DNA of 64,000 bases from Talinum fruticosum. Its lineage: Eukaryota; Streptophyta; Magnoliopsida; Caryophyllales; Talinaceae. Each line of letters begins with the position of its first letter. Position 1 is the first letter of the stretch. The position numbers and the translations under genes are program-made. The notes under the pieces are model-generated. The model worked only from the letters and a program-made list of their open reading frames with translations. It had not been told where the DNA came from and did not search any database. This document shows positions 12,367 to 23,534 of the stretch, piece by piece. The DNA lies in assembly GCA_021018815.1 (NCBI GenBank), contig JAITYX010000003.1, positions 12,853,501 through 12,917,500 on the forward strand, read 5' to 3'.

Positions 12367-13696
12367 AGGTTCGGACTCGATGTTTTCACTTTTATAACTT
12401 GATCTTTCTTAGGAGTGACTCGATGTTTGTTTGAGAATTATTTTTAAGTCAGCATGTTTGTTTGAGAATTATTTTTCCAAATCAAGTAAAGTGAATTACA
12501 GCGTTAATTCATATTTCTAAGTCAGCATGTTTGTTTGAGAATTATTTTTCCGGATCAAGTACGCATACTCGATGTTTTCACTTTTATAACTTGATCTTTC
12601 TTAGGAGTGACTCGATGGAATTTGAGTATAATGAATATTAGACTCGGAAAATTTCACTCTTCTAGGCTAGAGATAATTATGCACTTAATTATCTTAATTA
12701 AATTATTATCTCGTGCCTAATCTTGGACCAAAATATTCTATACTTTGAGAACCAAAATGATTTACTTTTGTAGGTTATCCAAACGAGGTTATCTTATTTT
12801 TGAATTACAAAAGTAACCGGCTTCAAGTCGTCAATCACCAGCAGACAAGGTTTTTCTACTTCGAACAAGGCTTAGATATCGTGTCGGGGTTGTCTGTTTC
12901 CAAAACTAGAAAACTTCAACGCTAAACTCAGCGGTGGTTTCCACCTTTATTTTCGGACATCACCAGCTGATTCGAACACCTTGGGAAGCCAAGAGCCATT
13001 GCATAATGTTCACATCTCAACGGATCTTTTCCGAGCGATTCGTAAAAGCTGTTACAATGGTTACAAAGGACTTCGTTTAGAGATTGGTCACAACGGCTAA
13101 TCTGCTTGGTCATCTATAAATAGTAGCCATCTCTCAAGACTAGAAGATTGTTGGAACTATTGTTGAAACACATTACTTAAGCAAAAGTCATTGTATTCAT
13201 ACTCAATCTTCTATTTACATCTCTCAGCGTGTAATTCATACTTTCGAGTTGTAAAGTCTTGTAATCGGTTACATACTCTTTTTAACTTTCTAAGTAAGAT
13301 CCCTTGATTGAGCTGTAAGGGTTAACTCAGCTCAATTGTCCCTAACTGTAAAGGTTACCTCGGTTAGCAAGTACTAAATCGGATAAAGGAATTTCGAGTC
13401 TAAGAAAACTCTGTAAGGAATTGTTTAAGGGAGCAATTCTGGTTGAGTCGATCTGTTATATTTTATGGATTCAAAATAGTGGATTTGACTTGATACTTGG
13501 ACTATCACTGTCCGTGGTTTTCTCGCCCAGGAGGGTTTCCACGTATATCCGTGTTTACACTTTTCCGAGTCCAATCTAGACTCGGATTGTCTTGATTACT
13601 CTTTTCAAGATTAAATCTTCCAAGTTTGTTAAAATTTTCTCATCACCCTAGTCACCCCCTCTAGGGTGACTAGGACTCTCCAAGAGCAAATCTTCA
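12367..13696 (+). mobile_element. C-family LTR, 5' part rearranged
   Basis: From about 12617 onward it parallels the C-family LTR: TATA box TATAAATA near 13114, 'TTTTGTGG.TTCAAAATAGTGGATTTGACTT'-like block near 13470, end GAGCAAATCTTCA at 13696. The normal TGAAGACTCGGAC start is absent and the proximal part holds a local duplication. No target duplication could be matched. It abuts a reverse-oriented Copia pol fragment at 13700. Confidence 0.65.
12376..12617 (+). repeat. local duplication in the LTR
   Basis: A 50-bp block beginning CTCGATGTTTTCACTTTTAT at 12376 recurs almost exactly at 12568. Between the two copies lie three copies of ATGTTTGTTTGAGAATTATT at about 12423, 12454 and 12527. The pattern suggests unequal exchange or slippage within the LTR. 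Confidence 0.8.
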
Positions 13697-13699
13697 AAT

Positions 13700-14500
13700 T
13701 ATGCGAGAAAAGATTGAGTTCTTACATCCGAGTTGATGTATGAAGTGATGTTTTCAGGTGGATGACTAGAAGCATATTTAAAAGCTTGACCTGGCCTTTA
13801 GTTTCCTAAATTTGAAGGTTGAACACTTTTTCTTCGAGATGGTTATGTCTTAGTTTCTTCTTAAGTTACAGCTTGTCCGAACAAACTCTTGAATTGGGTC
13901 AATTGTTGCTTTAGTTCTCTTGTTTTTCATGATTCCGAGCTCGGCTTCAAAGTCATTGTCATTTATGCTCAGTATAAAGTCTTAGAAGGTGGATTTGCTT
14001 AACCTACCATTGTCTATCTCATCAAAGATAACATGGATACATTCTTCCACTTTGTTAGTCATTTTAATAAAAATGCAAGTAAGCTTTGTTATGTAAAGAA
14101 TAACCAAGGAAAATACCTTCGTCCGACCTAGTATCAAACTTAGTTAAATGATTCTTACCGTTGTTATGTATTAAGAACTTACACCCAAAAGGCTTGAAGT
14201 ATGAGATGTTGGGATTCTTTCCTTTGTATAACTTATAGGGTAGTTTTTTCAATATTGGATGGATGAGGCATCTATTAAATGTGTAGTTTGTTGTGTTATA
14301 TTGCCTCAGCCCATAAATAGTAAGAAAGATCATTTTCAATCATCATGGTCCTTCCTATTTCATCAAGAGTTCTGTTCTTTCTTTCCACCACTCCGTTTTG
14401 TTGGCACGTGAACACTCGTGTATGAACTTTTCTCTCCTAATGGGTTTAAATTCAAGTCATTCTCATACCTTAGAAACATTATCTTTGAGTTTTTCTTCGT
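13700..14500 (-). pseudogene. Copia pol fragment (integrase C-terminal part and linker)
   Basis: The minus strand reads integrase residues including 'NISYFKPFGCKFLIHNNGK' and 'FDTRSDEGIFLGYS' (14064-14339). These match the corresponding stretches of the Copia copies at 38727-39104 and 58940-59400. Downstream, to about 13710, it reads the variable linker between integrase and reverse transcriptase ('SDVRTQS'). The reading frame is broken repeatedly. There is no reverse transcriptase part; the fragment is cut where the C-family LTR ends at 13696. It is a dead piece of an older Copia insertion. Confidence 0.75.
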
Positions 14501-14599
14501 TTTTCTTCTCAGCTTGACCCACTCAAAAGCTTTTGTTGAGTAAACACTCAGTCTTGGATTTCTGACCCACTTAGATATATTGAGATAGAAATCTTACCT

Positions 14600-15800
14600 A
14601 AATAATGTCATGAACATAATCATTATCTCAATCGGCTTGTTCTAAAGTTTAAAATAGAATTACATCAATTCTAAATTAGTCGATTTATTTAATTAAAATT
14701 ATTTTGAAATGGCAAAATACAAAATGTGTCTATAATTTATTTAACTTGTTTGTCACATAAGAATGGACGCAAATGGATTTACAAGATATTGAGTATTAAA
14801 ATTAAAAAATTTCATTTAATTAGATTAAAGATATTCACTTTTTAATTATTTAAATTAATCAATATCCTTGTCTAATATTGGATCAAAGTATTTTTATACT
14901 TCAAATAGCACTTAGGTTTTGTTTTTGCATATTGATAAAAGTTGATTAATCTCAATTTGAAAACAAAAACAATCGGCTTCTTACTATTAACCGCTAGCGA
15001 CATGTAAAAGTCGCATTTTTAGTGTCGTGGTTGTTTGTTAACATTTCCGATAAACTTTAACTTTGAGTCTAAAGGTTGTTTCTACCCTAGATTTCAGTCA
15101 CAATAAGTGGGTTGGATTACTTTTGAGCCAAGAACCGATAAACAACAAATACTTTCACAATGGTTTATTTTCCGAGGGACTCGGATTATTCGTTACAACG
15201 ACTAGTGATGGAGATCTCACCCTCAAAGGCAACATATTCCATAGAGAGAGTAATCCAAGACCTGGCTGAACTAGGCTAAGCAATTTTCCCTTTCTAAAGT
15301 AGAATTATCTCAATGGAAAACAAAAAACAAAGGCTTATTTACCCTTGAAAATCAGCGCATGTAAAGCCGTAAATTATAGAACGAGCTTAGACTAAGCCGA
15401 TAGGCTTGTTTGTTGTTGTTTTGGATAGTTTCTAATTTCGAGTCTAATGAGTTTTTCTATCCGATTTTTCGGACTCTTGGAGTTAGTAGAACAACTTTAG
15501 GAAGCTCGTACCTAGGCTCAACAGCTAATTCAAAGATAATCCGGAAAATGCGTCCTTAGACTATTTGTTGCAATGGCTAGTCGACCTGTTCCACCGGATG
15601 AAGACTCAATGGCTTTATCTTAGAGAAGAATATAAATAGAAGCCTTGATACAAGACTCTCATTCACGAACTTTGAGATGAAATTATTCATTTATACTTCT
15701 AGCTTACAATTCCCAATTGTAATCTTTCAACCGCGAGTTGGTTGATGACCAACATTGAAAAGGAATAAAGCCCGTCTAATGGTTTAGAAATTTGGAGATT
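14600..15800 (+). mobile_element. diverged C-family-like LTR
   Basis: Several landmarks occur in the same order as in the C-family LTR: 'TGTCTAATATTGGATCAAAGTA' near 14870, 'TATACTTC', 'AAAACAATCGGCTTC' near 14965, 'TTTTCCGAGGGACTCGG' near 15166, and a TATA box TATAAATAGAAGCC near 15630. Identity is much lower than among the other copies and I could not place either end. I read it as an old relative of the C-family LTR. Confidence 0.5.
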
Positions 15801-16600
15801 CTGGGAAGAAAAATAAAAACCGAGATCAAATTACATGAAAATTTTAGTTTACAAAGCTTAAGAGATTTCACTTTACATGCCCATCTATTTTGGGTCATTT
15901 AAAACCAGATTAAGGAGGCCAAAAATAATGCAACATATGAAAGAGAAAGGGGGAGGGATTTAAGCAAGGAGAAGAACTCAAAACACACCATTTGAGAAAT
16001 TGAGTTGGAATTTTAGATTTCTCCACAGTAGGGATGGGAGGAGAGAGACCACATTGAGGAAAGAAGATAGAGTTAAGTGAGAGAGTAAATCAACATGAAC
16101 ACATCTAGTGTTTATTTGTAAATTACAAAAAATCAGAGAAACTATATGAAAATAAAAATGTCATGTTAACTTCCATCACCATAGCGTTCCACCACTAAGT
16201 TAGATCAGAATTCGTTGGTGGGATACCAACAAATATTAGTGCTAAGTCAAAGTGTCCGAACTCGTTGGTGGAATACCAACAAATATTAGTGTTGAAAGTG
16301 TGGATGTTACAAGGTAAATTAATAGTTCGCGATATTTTGAACAATATAGCCCAAAGTTCGGGATATTAAAATCTAAAAATCCTTTGTTAAGAGTCAGTTA
16401 TACACTAAAAAAGAAAACATGAGCCAAAAAAACTGAGTGACAACTAAAATCAAATAATAAGAATACATAAGCAAAGCAATCATATAACATCACAATAGCT
16501 TCGCTGTTGTTGCAAGTTGAAAAATATATGAAGAAAAGCCATTGTTGAATGTTGAAGTGTTTGCATGTTGAGGACAACGAAAGAGCTCAGACGAAAAAAG
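15801..16600. other. no recognisable gene; short duplicated motif
   Basis: Low-complexity AT-rich sequence. The only structure seen is a pair of near-identical copies of TCGTTGGTGG.ATACCAACAAATATTAGTG at about 16212 and 16263. I see no coding similarity. Confidence 0.5.
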
Positions 16601-16895
16601 GCACTGAAATAAGTTATTTCAATTGCCTTCATATGAAACAGAAAAGAACTTTACCTCAGCAATAGATATGGCCAGTACCAACCAATCTCTGGCACAACCA
16701 GCTACATTACACTGCATATCAATATGAGAAAGATACTCGAAGCAGCGTAAAGACAGTACGTTCAAGAGCAGTTCCAAAAGAGTCTCATCTCAAATTAAAT
16801 AAGGCAAGACTATCAATGTCATTGACGAGGAAAACAAGGATTATTAAATTTACATATCCTTCATGAGAACTATCTGTTTTGAGTATATCAAACTC

Positions 16896-16901
16896 TTTAT
16901 T
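16896..16901 (-). terminator. candidate polyadenylation signal of the isoamylase gene
   Basis: TTTATT on the plus strand reads AATAAA on the minus strand, about 120 bases after the isoamylase stop codon. Spacing fits a plant near-upstream element. The assignment is by position only. Confidence 0.35.
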
Positions 16902-17020
16902 AAACACTACTCTATAAAAACTTCAAGTTTGTTGGATCTTTGCTTCAAAAACTACACAACTGTTTGACTTCATTTCATAAGCTACCAATCCAGGCATCTG
17001 CTCACGAACCAGAATGCCAT

Positions 17021-19498
17021 CTAATGAAAAAAACCAGGAAATGGGAGAGCTGTGTCAACTAGACGTAACCATGCCATTTCTTCTGGAGCTGATGGTAAGA
17101 TTATGTTTTCCGAGTGTTTGCCAGCATTGAAGGCAACATACAGGTCACCCCTGGCATGAGAAGACTCCGAGCTTTCTTGGGTGCCATCATTCTCAACCTT
17201 CAGTAACATAGCCAGGAATTTAGCTGATGGGTCATCCCATTTTGGTGGAGACAAGTCGTTACCATACCAGTCAATGCTTTCTTCTTTCAAGAACCTCCTC
17301 CTCTGCAGAAGATCGCTACGTCTGTCTCGTAGGGCACATAGGTATGAAATAAACTGTGTGATTTGGGCTCCAAAGGCAGTGTTCAAGGCAGTCCAATTGA
17401 TAGGTTTTCTATCACCATATGCAGGGGATCCACCCGATGATTGGCCACACTCGTCTCCCATATTTAACACTGGAACACCAAGTGAAACAAACAAGATCAA
17501 GAGGAAGTTGCGGATTTGTTTAAGTCGCCTTTCAAGGACAACTTTCTTATTTGTGGGCCCTTCTTCACCACAATTCCAGCTTAATTCAGAAGTGTCACTG
17601 AAACTAACCAAGTCAACAAGTGGAAGTCCAAAGTTTCTGGCAATAAAATTAAAGGAAAATGCTGGACCTCTTCCTGTGGAGAAAATGTCTCCACTGCCAC
17701 AAACTCGTGTTGCAAGATTGCTTAAAATCCCCTCACCCCTTGAAAAGTTTCTCAAGTCAACAGAAAATTTTGAATTTATTTCAGCCCATCTTTTCCAATG
17801 CGGAAAGCAGATTTCTTTGGAAGTCAAGTCATAAGGATCCCAACAATCTGCAATTATCTTGGTTTTTGAGAGTACTGGATCAGCAGCAATAGTCTCTACC
17901 AAAGGGGGCCGAGATAAGCCTTCGCCATAAGAGCCCGCAAGAAGGTGTGAAGCATTTATGAAGCAATATCCATCTATGTGAAATTCAGTCGTCCAGTACC
18001 TGAGACTATCAACAATGAGCTGCTGGACAATTGGATAGTTACAATTTAAAGCATTTCGAGCATCAAAATCCGTATCTCCAGCAGCATAATAATAGGATAC
18101 CTTGTCAATATCTTGGAATGCTGCATCTTCAGCTGTATGAGTGAAAACAACTTCCAAATAAACCTCAATCCCACTAGCATGCATTTTCTTTACCATCTCT
18201 TTTATTGAGTTAATAGCAGATACAGAATCACCACCAGGTCCATTCACCTGCATTGGGGAAAAGAAATGGAACGGAAAATAGGGTCCTTTCCTCTCATCGC
18301 AAGGGAAAACTGGCTCCAGTAATATAGCATTGACACCAAGATTTTTTAAATGCTGTATTTTTTCAGTAACACCAGAGAAAGTTCCACAAATATTGGCTGG
18401 AAGTTTACTAGACTTGTCTCCCGTAAACTGCGCTACATTTAGCCGATAGACAACTAGTTTCTCCATGGATAGTCCTGGTCGGACATCCCCACTCCAGTCA
18501 AAAGCAGGTGTATCGCATAATTCCCGAGTACAGGAACATCAGAAAACTTTTTCCTAATTACTTTAGCATAAGGATCCAAAACAACTCTATTCCCTCGTCC
18601 ATCAGAAGTAGCTCCTTTGCACCGATAACCATAGCTCACAAAGGGTCCAGCACTATCAATGGAGGCATGCCAAATGTCACCAGTTCGGTTTACATATGGA
18701 TCCAGTTCAATCTCTAAAGCAGGTTTCTCTGATGCATTGTCATCATACAAACACAGGAAAACACTTTCAACATTCCTTGAGAAAAGAGCGAAGTTTATAC
18801 TGCTGTCAGAAAAAGGAAAGGCCCAAAGGAGCAGGATTTCCAGAACCAAGGCCAACAGGTACGCTAAAATTTCTCTGAGTATGGGTCTTTATCTCTGAGC
18901 TTTCTGGATGATTATCGAATGGATATTTCAACACAAATGAGAGATAGAATGGGGCTAAATATGATTCAAATTCCATTTCAACTGCATAGGTGCCAAAAGA
19001 GTTCAGTATGAATGGGGTCTCATAGATTGCCCTTTGACCATTAAGCACTGAAGTTTGACAATCAACTGGAATAAAGGTCGAAGAATCACACCTGTAAATC
19101 GCCCAACTTAGCACCAGCTTCTCAGGAACAACATTAGATTCCAAATGCAAAACCTCAACATTCACTGAATATTTGATGTCCTCCTTCCCCACAATTACCT
19201 TCACCTGAGAACCATTCTCTGTCCTAAATAGGTACTTTGAGAATCCTTGCTCAACCTCATCAACAGCAATGCTGGGTAAAGCCCGTGTTTGGAAACTCAG
19301 TTTTCTAAATGCGTATCTCTTGGAAGGACCTACAACTTCTCGAGACACAAGCTCTCTATATAGAAGAGTTTTATCTTCACGGCAAAAAGCTGTCTTATGA
19401 GTTGACTGGCAAGTGTAGGTGACCTTACTCAATGATTCTGCAGTGCTAATGCTTGTTTGCAGCAGTCCTACCGTAAAGTATGTTGGAAGGTTCGCCAT
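17021..19498 (-). CDS. ISA2: isoamylase-type starch debranching enzyme, non-catalytic ISA2 subunit, with two frame breaks
   Basis: The product is a GH13 isoamylase family protein of about 826 codons, the size expected for plant ISA2. It is uninterrupted by introns, as in ISA2 of other plants. Three segments are read: 19498-18806, then a shifted frame to about 18510, then the original frame to 17021. The N-terminus suits a plastid transit peptide, followed by a CBM48-like region and the GH13 barrel. In the last segment the catalytic positions are lost: region II reads 'DGYCFINAS' (nucleophile Asp replaced), region III 'IIADCWD' (Glu to Asp), region IV 'FIARNFG' (His-Asp lost). This is the known ISA2 signature: ISA2 lacks activity and partners ISA1 in a hetero-multimer that trims pre-amylopectin in plastids. 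The breaks are an A5 run at 18810-18814 (one base too many) and GG at 18508-18509 (one too few). They may be consensus errors or a real lesion. The start is the first in-frame ATG. Confidence 0.9.
18508..18814 (-). other. frame-shifted interval inside the isoamylase gene
   Basis: The frame changes at 18810-18814 and changes back at 18508-18509. Segments before and after are in the same frame (their starts differ by a multiple of three). If translated as written, the protein stops at 18806 after 230 residues. The intervening 100 codons read family-like residues only in the shifted frame, for example 'DPYVNRTGDIWHAS' and 'VSYGYRCKGA'. Confidence 0.9.
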
Positions 19499-20640
19499 CT
19501 ATCACTACAAAGGCAGATAATTCCCAAACTCCTTGAGAAACCTGTATGATAGCATAGCTGTTCAGTATTCAGATAGGACAGGATTGTGCATAAAACCGAT
19601 CAAGACTTCAAAAGGCCGCCAATGGTCTTCTCAAGCCATACAGGTTATATCAAACCTTACGATTATGTCTTTTCTTTAAAAAGTTTCGCAGTTCAATCAA
19701 AGGCACAAAGAACAATGCAGCACAACACAATAATGTAGGAGGGGATCCAACTCGGGACGTAATGTAACGGGGCCTCAGTCACATCTACTAGGCCAAAAAC
19801 TCATTGACGACATAGCTTGAATCATCTATATATACCCAATAACAACAGACTTCACCCCTAGAACAAAAAACCAAAAATAATGGCAGTAAAGTAAAATAAT
19901 GGATCAAACAGAAAACGCAGAATCCAAATATGATTAGCTGCAACAATACCAAACAGAAATCATTTAGATTCACCAACCAAAACAAAATATACACCTCTTA
20001 CACCCATTTTGACATAGAATCTTGAATGAGTCTAGATAGAACCAGTTTGAATAAAATACTAGCCGACATCAAATTATATTCCCTATTCCAGTTTCTCATC
20101 CACTATCCAATCCCCCACCCCCAAAAATAATATTGAAAAAAATCAACTGCTGCCACCCTCTGCACAAACCCACTTAATAATTCCCAAAACCCAATACAGA
20201 AATGCACACAGTTCACTTATTTCATCAACATCAGAACCTAGAATCTCAAATTTCCTCAAGATATTCAAACATCCATCCAGTGATAACCAAGGGAGAGGAG
20301 GAGACAGGGAGAAGAGTACATTAAGGAGAGCAGCACCGAAGTAGAAGACGTTGATCTCAGCGAACGCAGTAGTGAGAGATCTAGATAGGGATACAACTTC
20401 CGAACCCACCACTAAAAGTATCAGAAAAATGCAGAAAATTCAAAGGAAAAAATGAAGACAGAAAGAGAAGGAATAGAAGAAAGGGAGACTTGGAGGAAGC
20501 AAATGAATGAATTGAAGGAATTGAAGGGGTATTTGTAAATTTTTGTGGTGCATCTTGTCCCAGTAATCCATATCCGAGGAAAGGGGAGAGAGACAAGGAA
20601 GGAAGTGGCATGAGAATTTTAAGATGGGGTCAATTGACTC
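19499..20640 (-). promoter_or_regulatory. 5' leader and probable promoter-proximal region of the isoamylase gene
   Basis: This is unique-looking sequence upstream of the ATG at 19498. A CT-rich stretch at about 20400-20600 (minus strand) looks like a transcribed leader. A candidate splice acceptor (…ATCATACAG) lies near 19543, and the AT-rich interval above it could be a leader intron; no donor was assigned with confidence. Two overlapping short frames (20611-20381 and 20412-20143, minus) would be upstream ORFs if this leader is retained in the mRNA. No coding similarity was recognised. Confidence 0.35.
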
Positions 20641-21080
20641 AAAGCCTGACGCCTTGAGAATTTTAATAAATTCTTTTCACAATTTTGTTTGGATAATTGG
20701 AGTTCTTCAGGAGTAGGGCTCATAAAAATTCGTATTCAAGGTTAAAATTAGGTCAGAAAAATTTATTAATGTCTTAATTCAGATAAGTTATTTATCCGCA
20801 ATCGGATTTTTGGATTGAATAAGTAGCACAAGTCTAAATTCAAGTTAAAATTAGGTTTAGACAACGAGTAATAGGAAAATCATGTGTTCAAATTTAAAAT
20901 TCTCACTAAAATTCATAAGCGGACTCAATATTTTCAGTTCAAACAAATTCGAATAGTCGAGTCCGTTGAAATTTTGTCAACGCTAAGAGGCCTTCAACTA
21001 GACAACTAGAACTAGATCAAAACCCATAGCAATATCTCCCATCATAGTGAGCCTCGATTTTTTTGGAATGGTTTAAAGAT
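20641..21080. other. no recognisable gene
   Basis: AT-rich intergenic sequence between the isoamylase leader and the inverted-repeat element. I see nothing further in it. Confidence 0.5.
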
Positions 21081-22652
21081 GTCACATAAATGAGATATTA
21101 ACATTTACTCCCTCGAGATATTTGGAAATCATTTATAAACACTCCATGTATTGATATTTATTTTTACCCACTTTGACCGGAGTAGTTAATATTTGAGGTA
21201 TACATTGACCATTGTTTTTAATAATAGAAAATATGCAAATATGATGAGTGTGCTTGATGTGGCATAAGAAAATGAGGTAAAGTGCCAAAATTGCCCTCTT
21301 TGCAGTAAAGAAAAGGCTTCTTTTTCGAAAAAAATTAGGTTTCTTTCTTTCTTGGCCTATTCGACTGTGAAGGGAGGCTCCATTGACGAGCCCTTATTTG
21401 AATGCTCGGATCCGTTCGCATTTAAGAAAGATAAGGCATCCCTCCCCAAAAAATTAGGTTTTCTTCTTTCCTTTTGCAATTTGAGGGAGCTTCCATTGAA
21501 ATCCAGTCGGGTTCGCAGCTTTCTACAGATAAATAATCTCAAGCTAAATTGACATTTATGGTCCAATGGAATATCTCTTTCTCGGATTAGCCTCAGGGGA
21601 CTTTGGAGTGAGGAGAATGAGACGAAAGATGAAGAAGAAAGTTGGAGGTATCATTCAAGGCTTTTCCGCTTTTTTGTGGGTTCGGCTTCTCGAATTCCGT
21701 CCTTCTTGCTTATTGCTCGTACCATAATCATCATACCCATCATTCATATACGCGAGATGTGAAATCCCAATTGCCCGAAAGAAATCGGGAGATTTGAAAT
21801 AGGTATGATTTCACCAAGCTTGAGGATGCCCTCCACCTGTTTGACGAAATGACCTATAAGAAACCCCTCCCTTCGATTATCGATTTCAATCTTTTGATCT
21901 CCCCATTGTCAAGATGAAGCATTACAACATTGCCATCTCTCTCTTTAGACAGAGTTAAGTTGCTTGGCATCCCCCGATCATTACGCCATAACCATCCTTA
22001 TCAATTGCCATTGCCACGTTGATCAAATGGGTAAACTATTTAAGCTTGGCTATTCCCTCGAGAGTGTCATCGTTAATACTCTAATCAATGGCTTGGTTAG
22101 CGTTGACGAGTTGGAGCAAGCTCTATCCTTATTGGACAGAATTCTCAAGCAAGGCTTCGTCCCGACCTAGTCACATGTGGTACTTTGGTAAAGGGCAATC
22201 GATGAACAAAATTTTGTTCTTTTGTAACCCGGATGACGTTTCAAGCACGAACTTGGATCTCACTTGACAACCGCCTTCCTCCGAGGCCCAATTCGCTTCT
22301 TCATCAACCGAAATTGCTCGATTGACCACTTCATACAAAGGAGAAACAGAATCTTACGCTCCATTAATATTTAATGCTCTCTTTTTTCTCCAACCCTAAG
22401 CCCGGATGAAGTTCTTCACTTTGGGGAAGGTGAGATCGAGGAGGAGCATTTGATGTTTTCTCTTTCAAGGCGCTAATTAATGGGGGTAGCATAGTCATTG
22501 TATTTTAAAAATCGAGAACAAACTTGTCTTTTTACATTTTCGATTAGCCTCTCGCCGTTTGGTGGGTAAAAATAAATACCAATACTTGTAAGTTTTATAA
22601 ATGATTTCCAAATAACTCGAGGGAGGTAAATGTTAATATCTCTCACATAAAT
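21081..22652. mobile_element. inverted-repeat-bounded element carrying a PPR gene piece
   Basis: The sequence at 21081-21170 is repeated in inverted orientation at 22563-22652. Both contain GATATTAACATTTAC, CCCTCGAG, ATTTGGAAATCATTTATAAA and TATTTATTTTTACCCA in order, with scattered mismatches. Inverted repeats of about 90 bp around a host gene fragment are the architecture of Pack-type (Mutator-like) non-autonomous DNA transposons. I could not identify the target duplication, so the outer ends and the superfamily are uncertain. An inversion of a host duplicate is the alternative. Confidence 0.55.
21617..22200 (+). pseudogene. pentatricopeptide-repeat (PPR) gene fragment, RF-like P class
   Basis: A possible start at 21617 gives a short basic/hydrophobic N-terminus like an organelle presequence, then frame breaks. 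From about 21830 the readable segments match successive PPR motifs: 'EDALHLFDEM', a 'DFNLLIS' helix, 'DHYAITILINCHCH', 'GKLFKLGYSLESV', 'NTLINGLV', 'QALSLLDRILKQGF'. Such repeats bind organellar RNA, one base per repeat, and RF-like members restore male fertility. Only about three repeats remain where functional proteins have ten or more. The frame is broken between them, and the copy lies between inverted repeats, so it is a dead captured fragment. Confidence 0.75.
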
Positions 22653-22756
22653 ATACCATTTAACCATGTCATTCTGTTAAGATATTAGTAAATCATTTTA
22701 GATTAGCAGCAATTCAATTTAAATTAGGGGAGGGGGACAAGGGTTTGCGGAGGTCA

Positions 22757-23225
22757 CACACATAGACCTACCAAACATGCCTTTACATTTTGATATTGGT
22801 CGATCGCTTTGATCACATCAACACCAATTCAATTTAAGCCAGGGAGAATGGGGAGTTTACAAGATGTTACACATATCGTTGGCAAAATTTCGTCCGACCC
22901 GATTATTCGAATTTATCCGATTTGAAAAAATTGGATCCAGGTATGGATTTTTTTCCAAATTTTAAATTCGGACGTAAAATTTTTATATTTCTATTGTCCG
23001 AACCCGATTTTAACACATATTTACGCTTTTTCGACTTGTGTGACCCGAAAAAATCGGGTATCGGACAAAAAATTTCGTTCGATGACCGACCCAAACCTAA
23101 ATTTTTGCCAGCGCAAGTTACACACATAGACCTACTAAACATGTCATTTCATTTAGGTATTGATAAGTCATTTTTAAGTCAATGCCAATTCGGTTTCAAT
23201 CGGTGCACTTTTTTAAAATTTGAGC
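22757..23225. repeat. direct repeat pair around a small inverted-repeat element
   Basis: The block ACACACATAGACCTAC.AAACATG at about 22755 recurs at about 23119, followed in both cases by 'TTTGATATTG'/'TTTAGGTATTG' and 'CAATTC.' stretches. Between them lies the small element at 22877-23113. The arrangement looks like an old tandem duplication with a small transposon in it. Confidence 0.55.
22877..23113. mobile_element. MITE-like element of about 237 bp
   Basis: The left end reads CGTTGGCAAAATTTCGTCCG and the right end, in reverse complement, CGCTGGCAAAAATTTAGG. Internal blocks such as CCGATTTG / CGGGTATCGG also pair. It is flanked by GTTACACATAT and GTTACACACAT-like sequence, which may be the target duplication. 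Open frames run through it on both strands, but they are short, cross its ends and show no family similarity. Confidence 0.5.
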
Positions 23226-23534
23226 TAGGTTTAATAAGCTTATATGAAAAAAAAGTAACAACTATGGAGGAAGTTTTGAGTCCGGTCGATTCAAATACAT
23301 GTGTAGTTACCTTCATTTCTTATGAGATTCAATTTAGAACTTGGATTAATTTCGATCTAATAGAAAGATAGTAAGATGGCTACGGATGAAGCACTTTACT
23401 TCAAGTTAGGTCCTATTTTAAACTTATTGTTTCTAGAATAATTTCAAATAGGTTTTGATAAGTTTTTAGATCGGACAATGTTATAATAATTTTAATTAAA
23501 TAAAAATAAGTTTAAACAAATTTAAATCTATATG

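Noticed and set aside
17181..17834. 217-codon plus-strand frame
   Set aside because: Antisense to the isoamylase, which has clear family motifs on the minus strand.
20143..20611. An additional protein-coding exon upstream of the isoamylase
   Set aside because: No similarity to the isoamylase N-terminus, and the ATG at 19498 already gives a plausible transit peptide.
22922..23371. 149-codon plus-strand frame
   Set aside because: It crosses the right end of a MITE-like element and both strands are open there; no family pattern.
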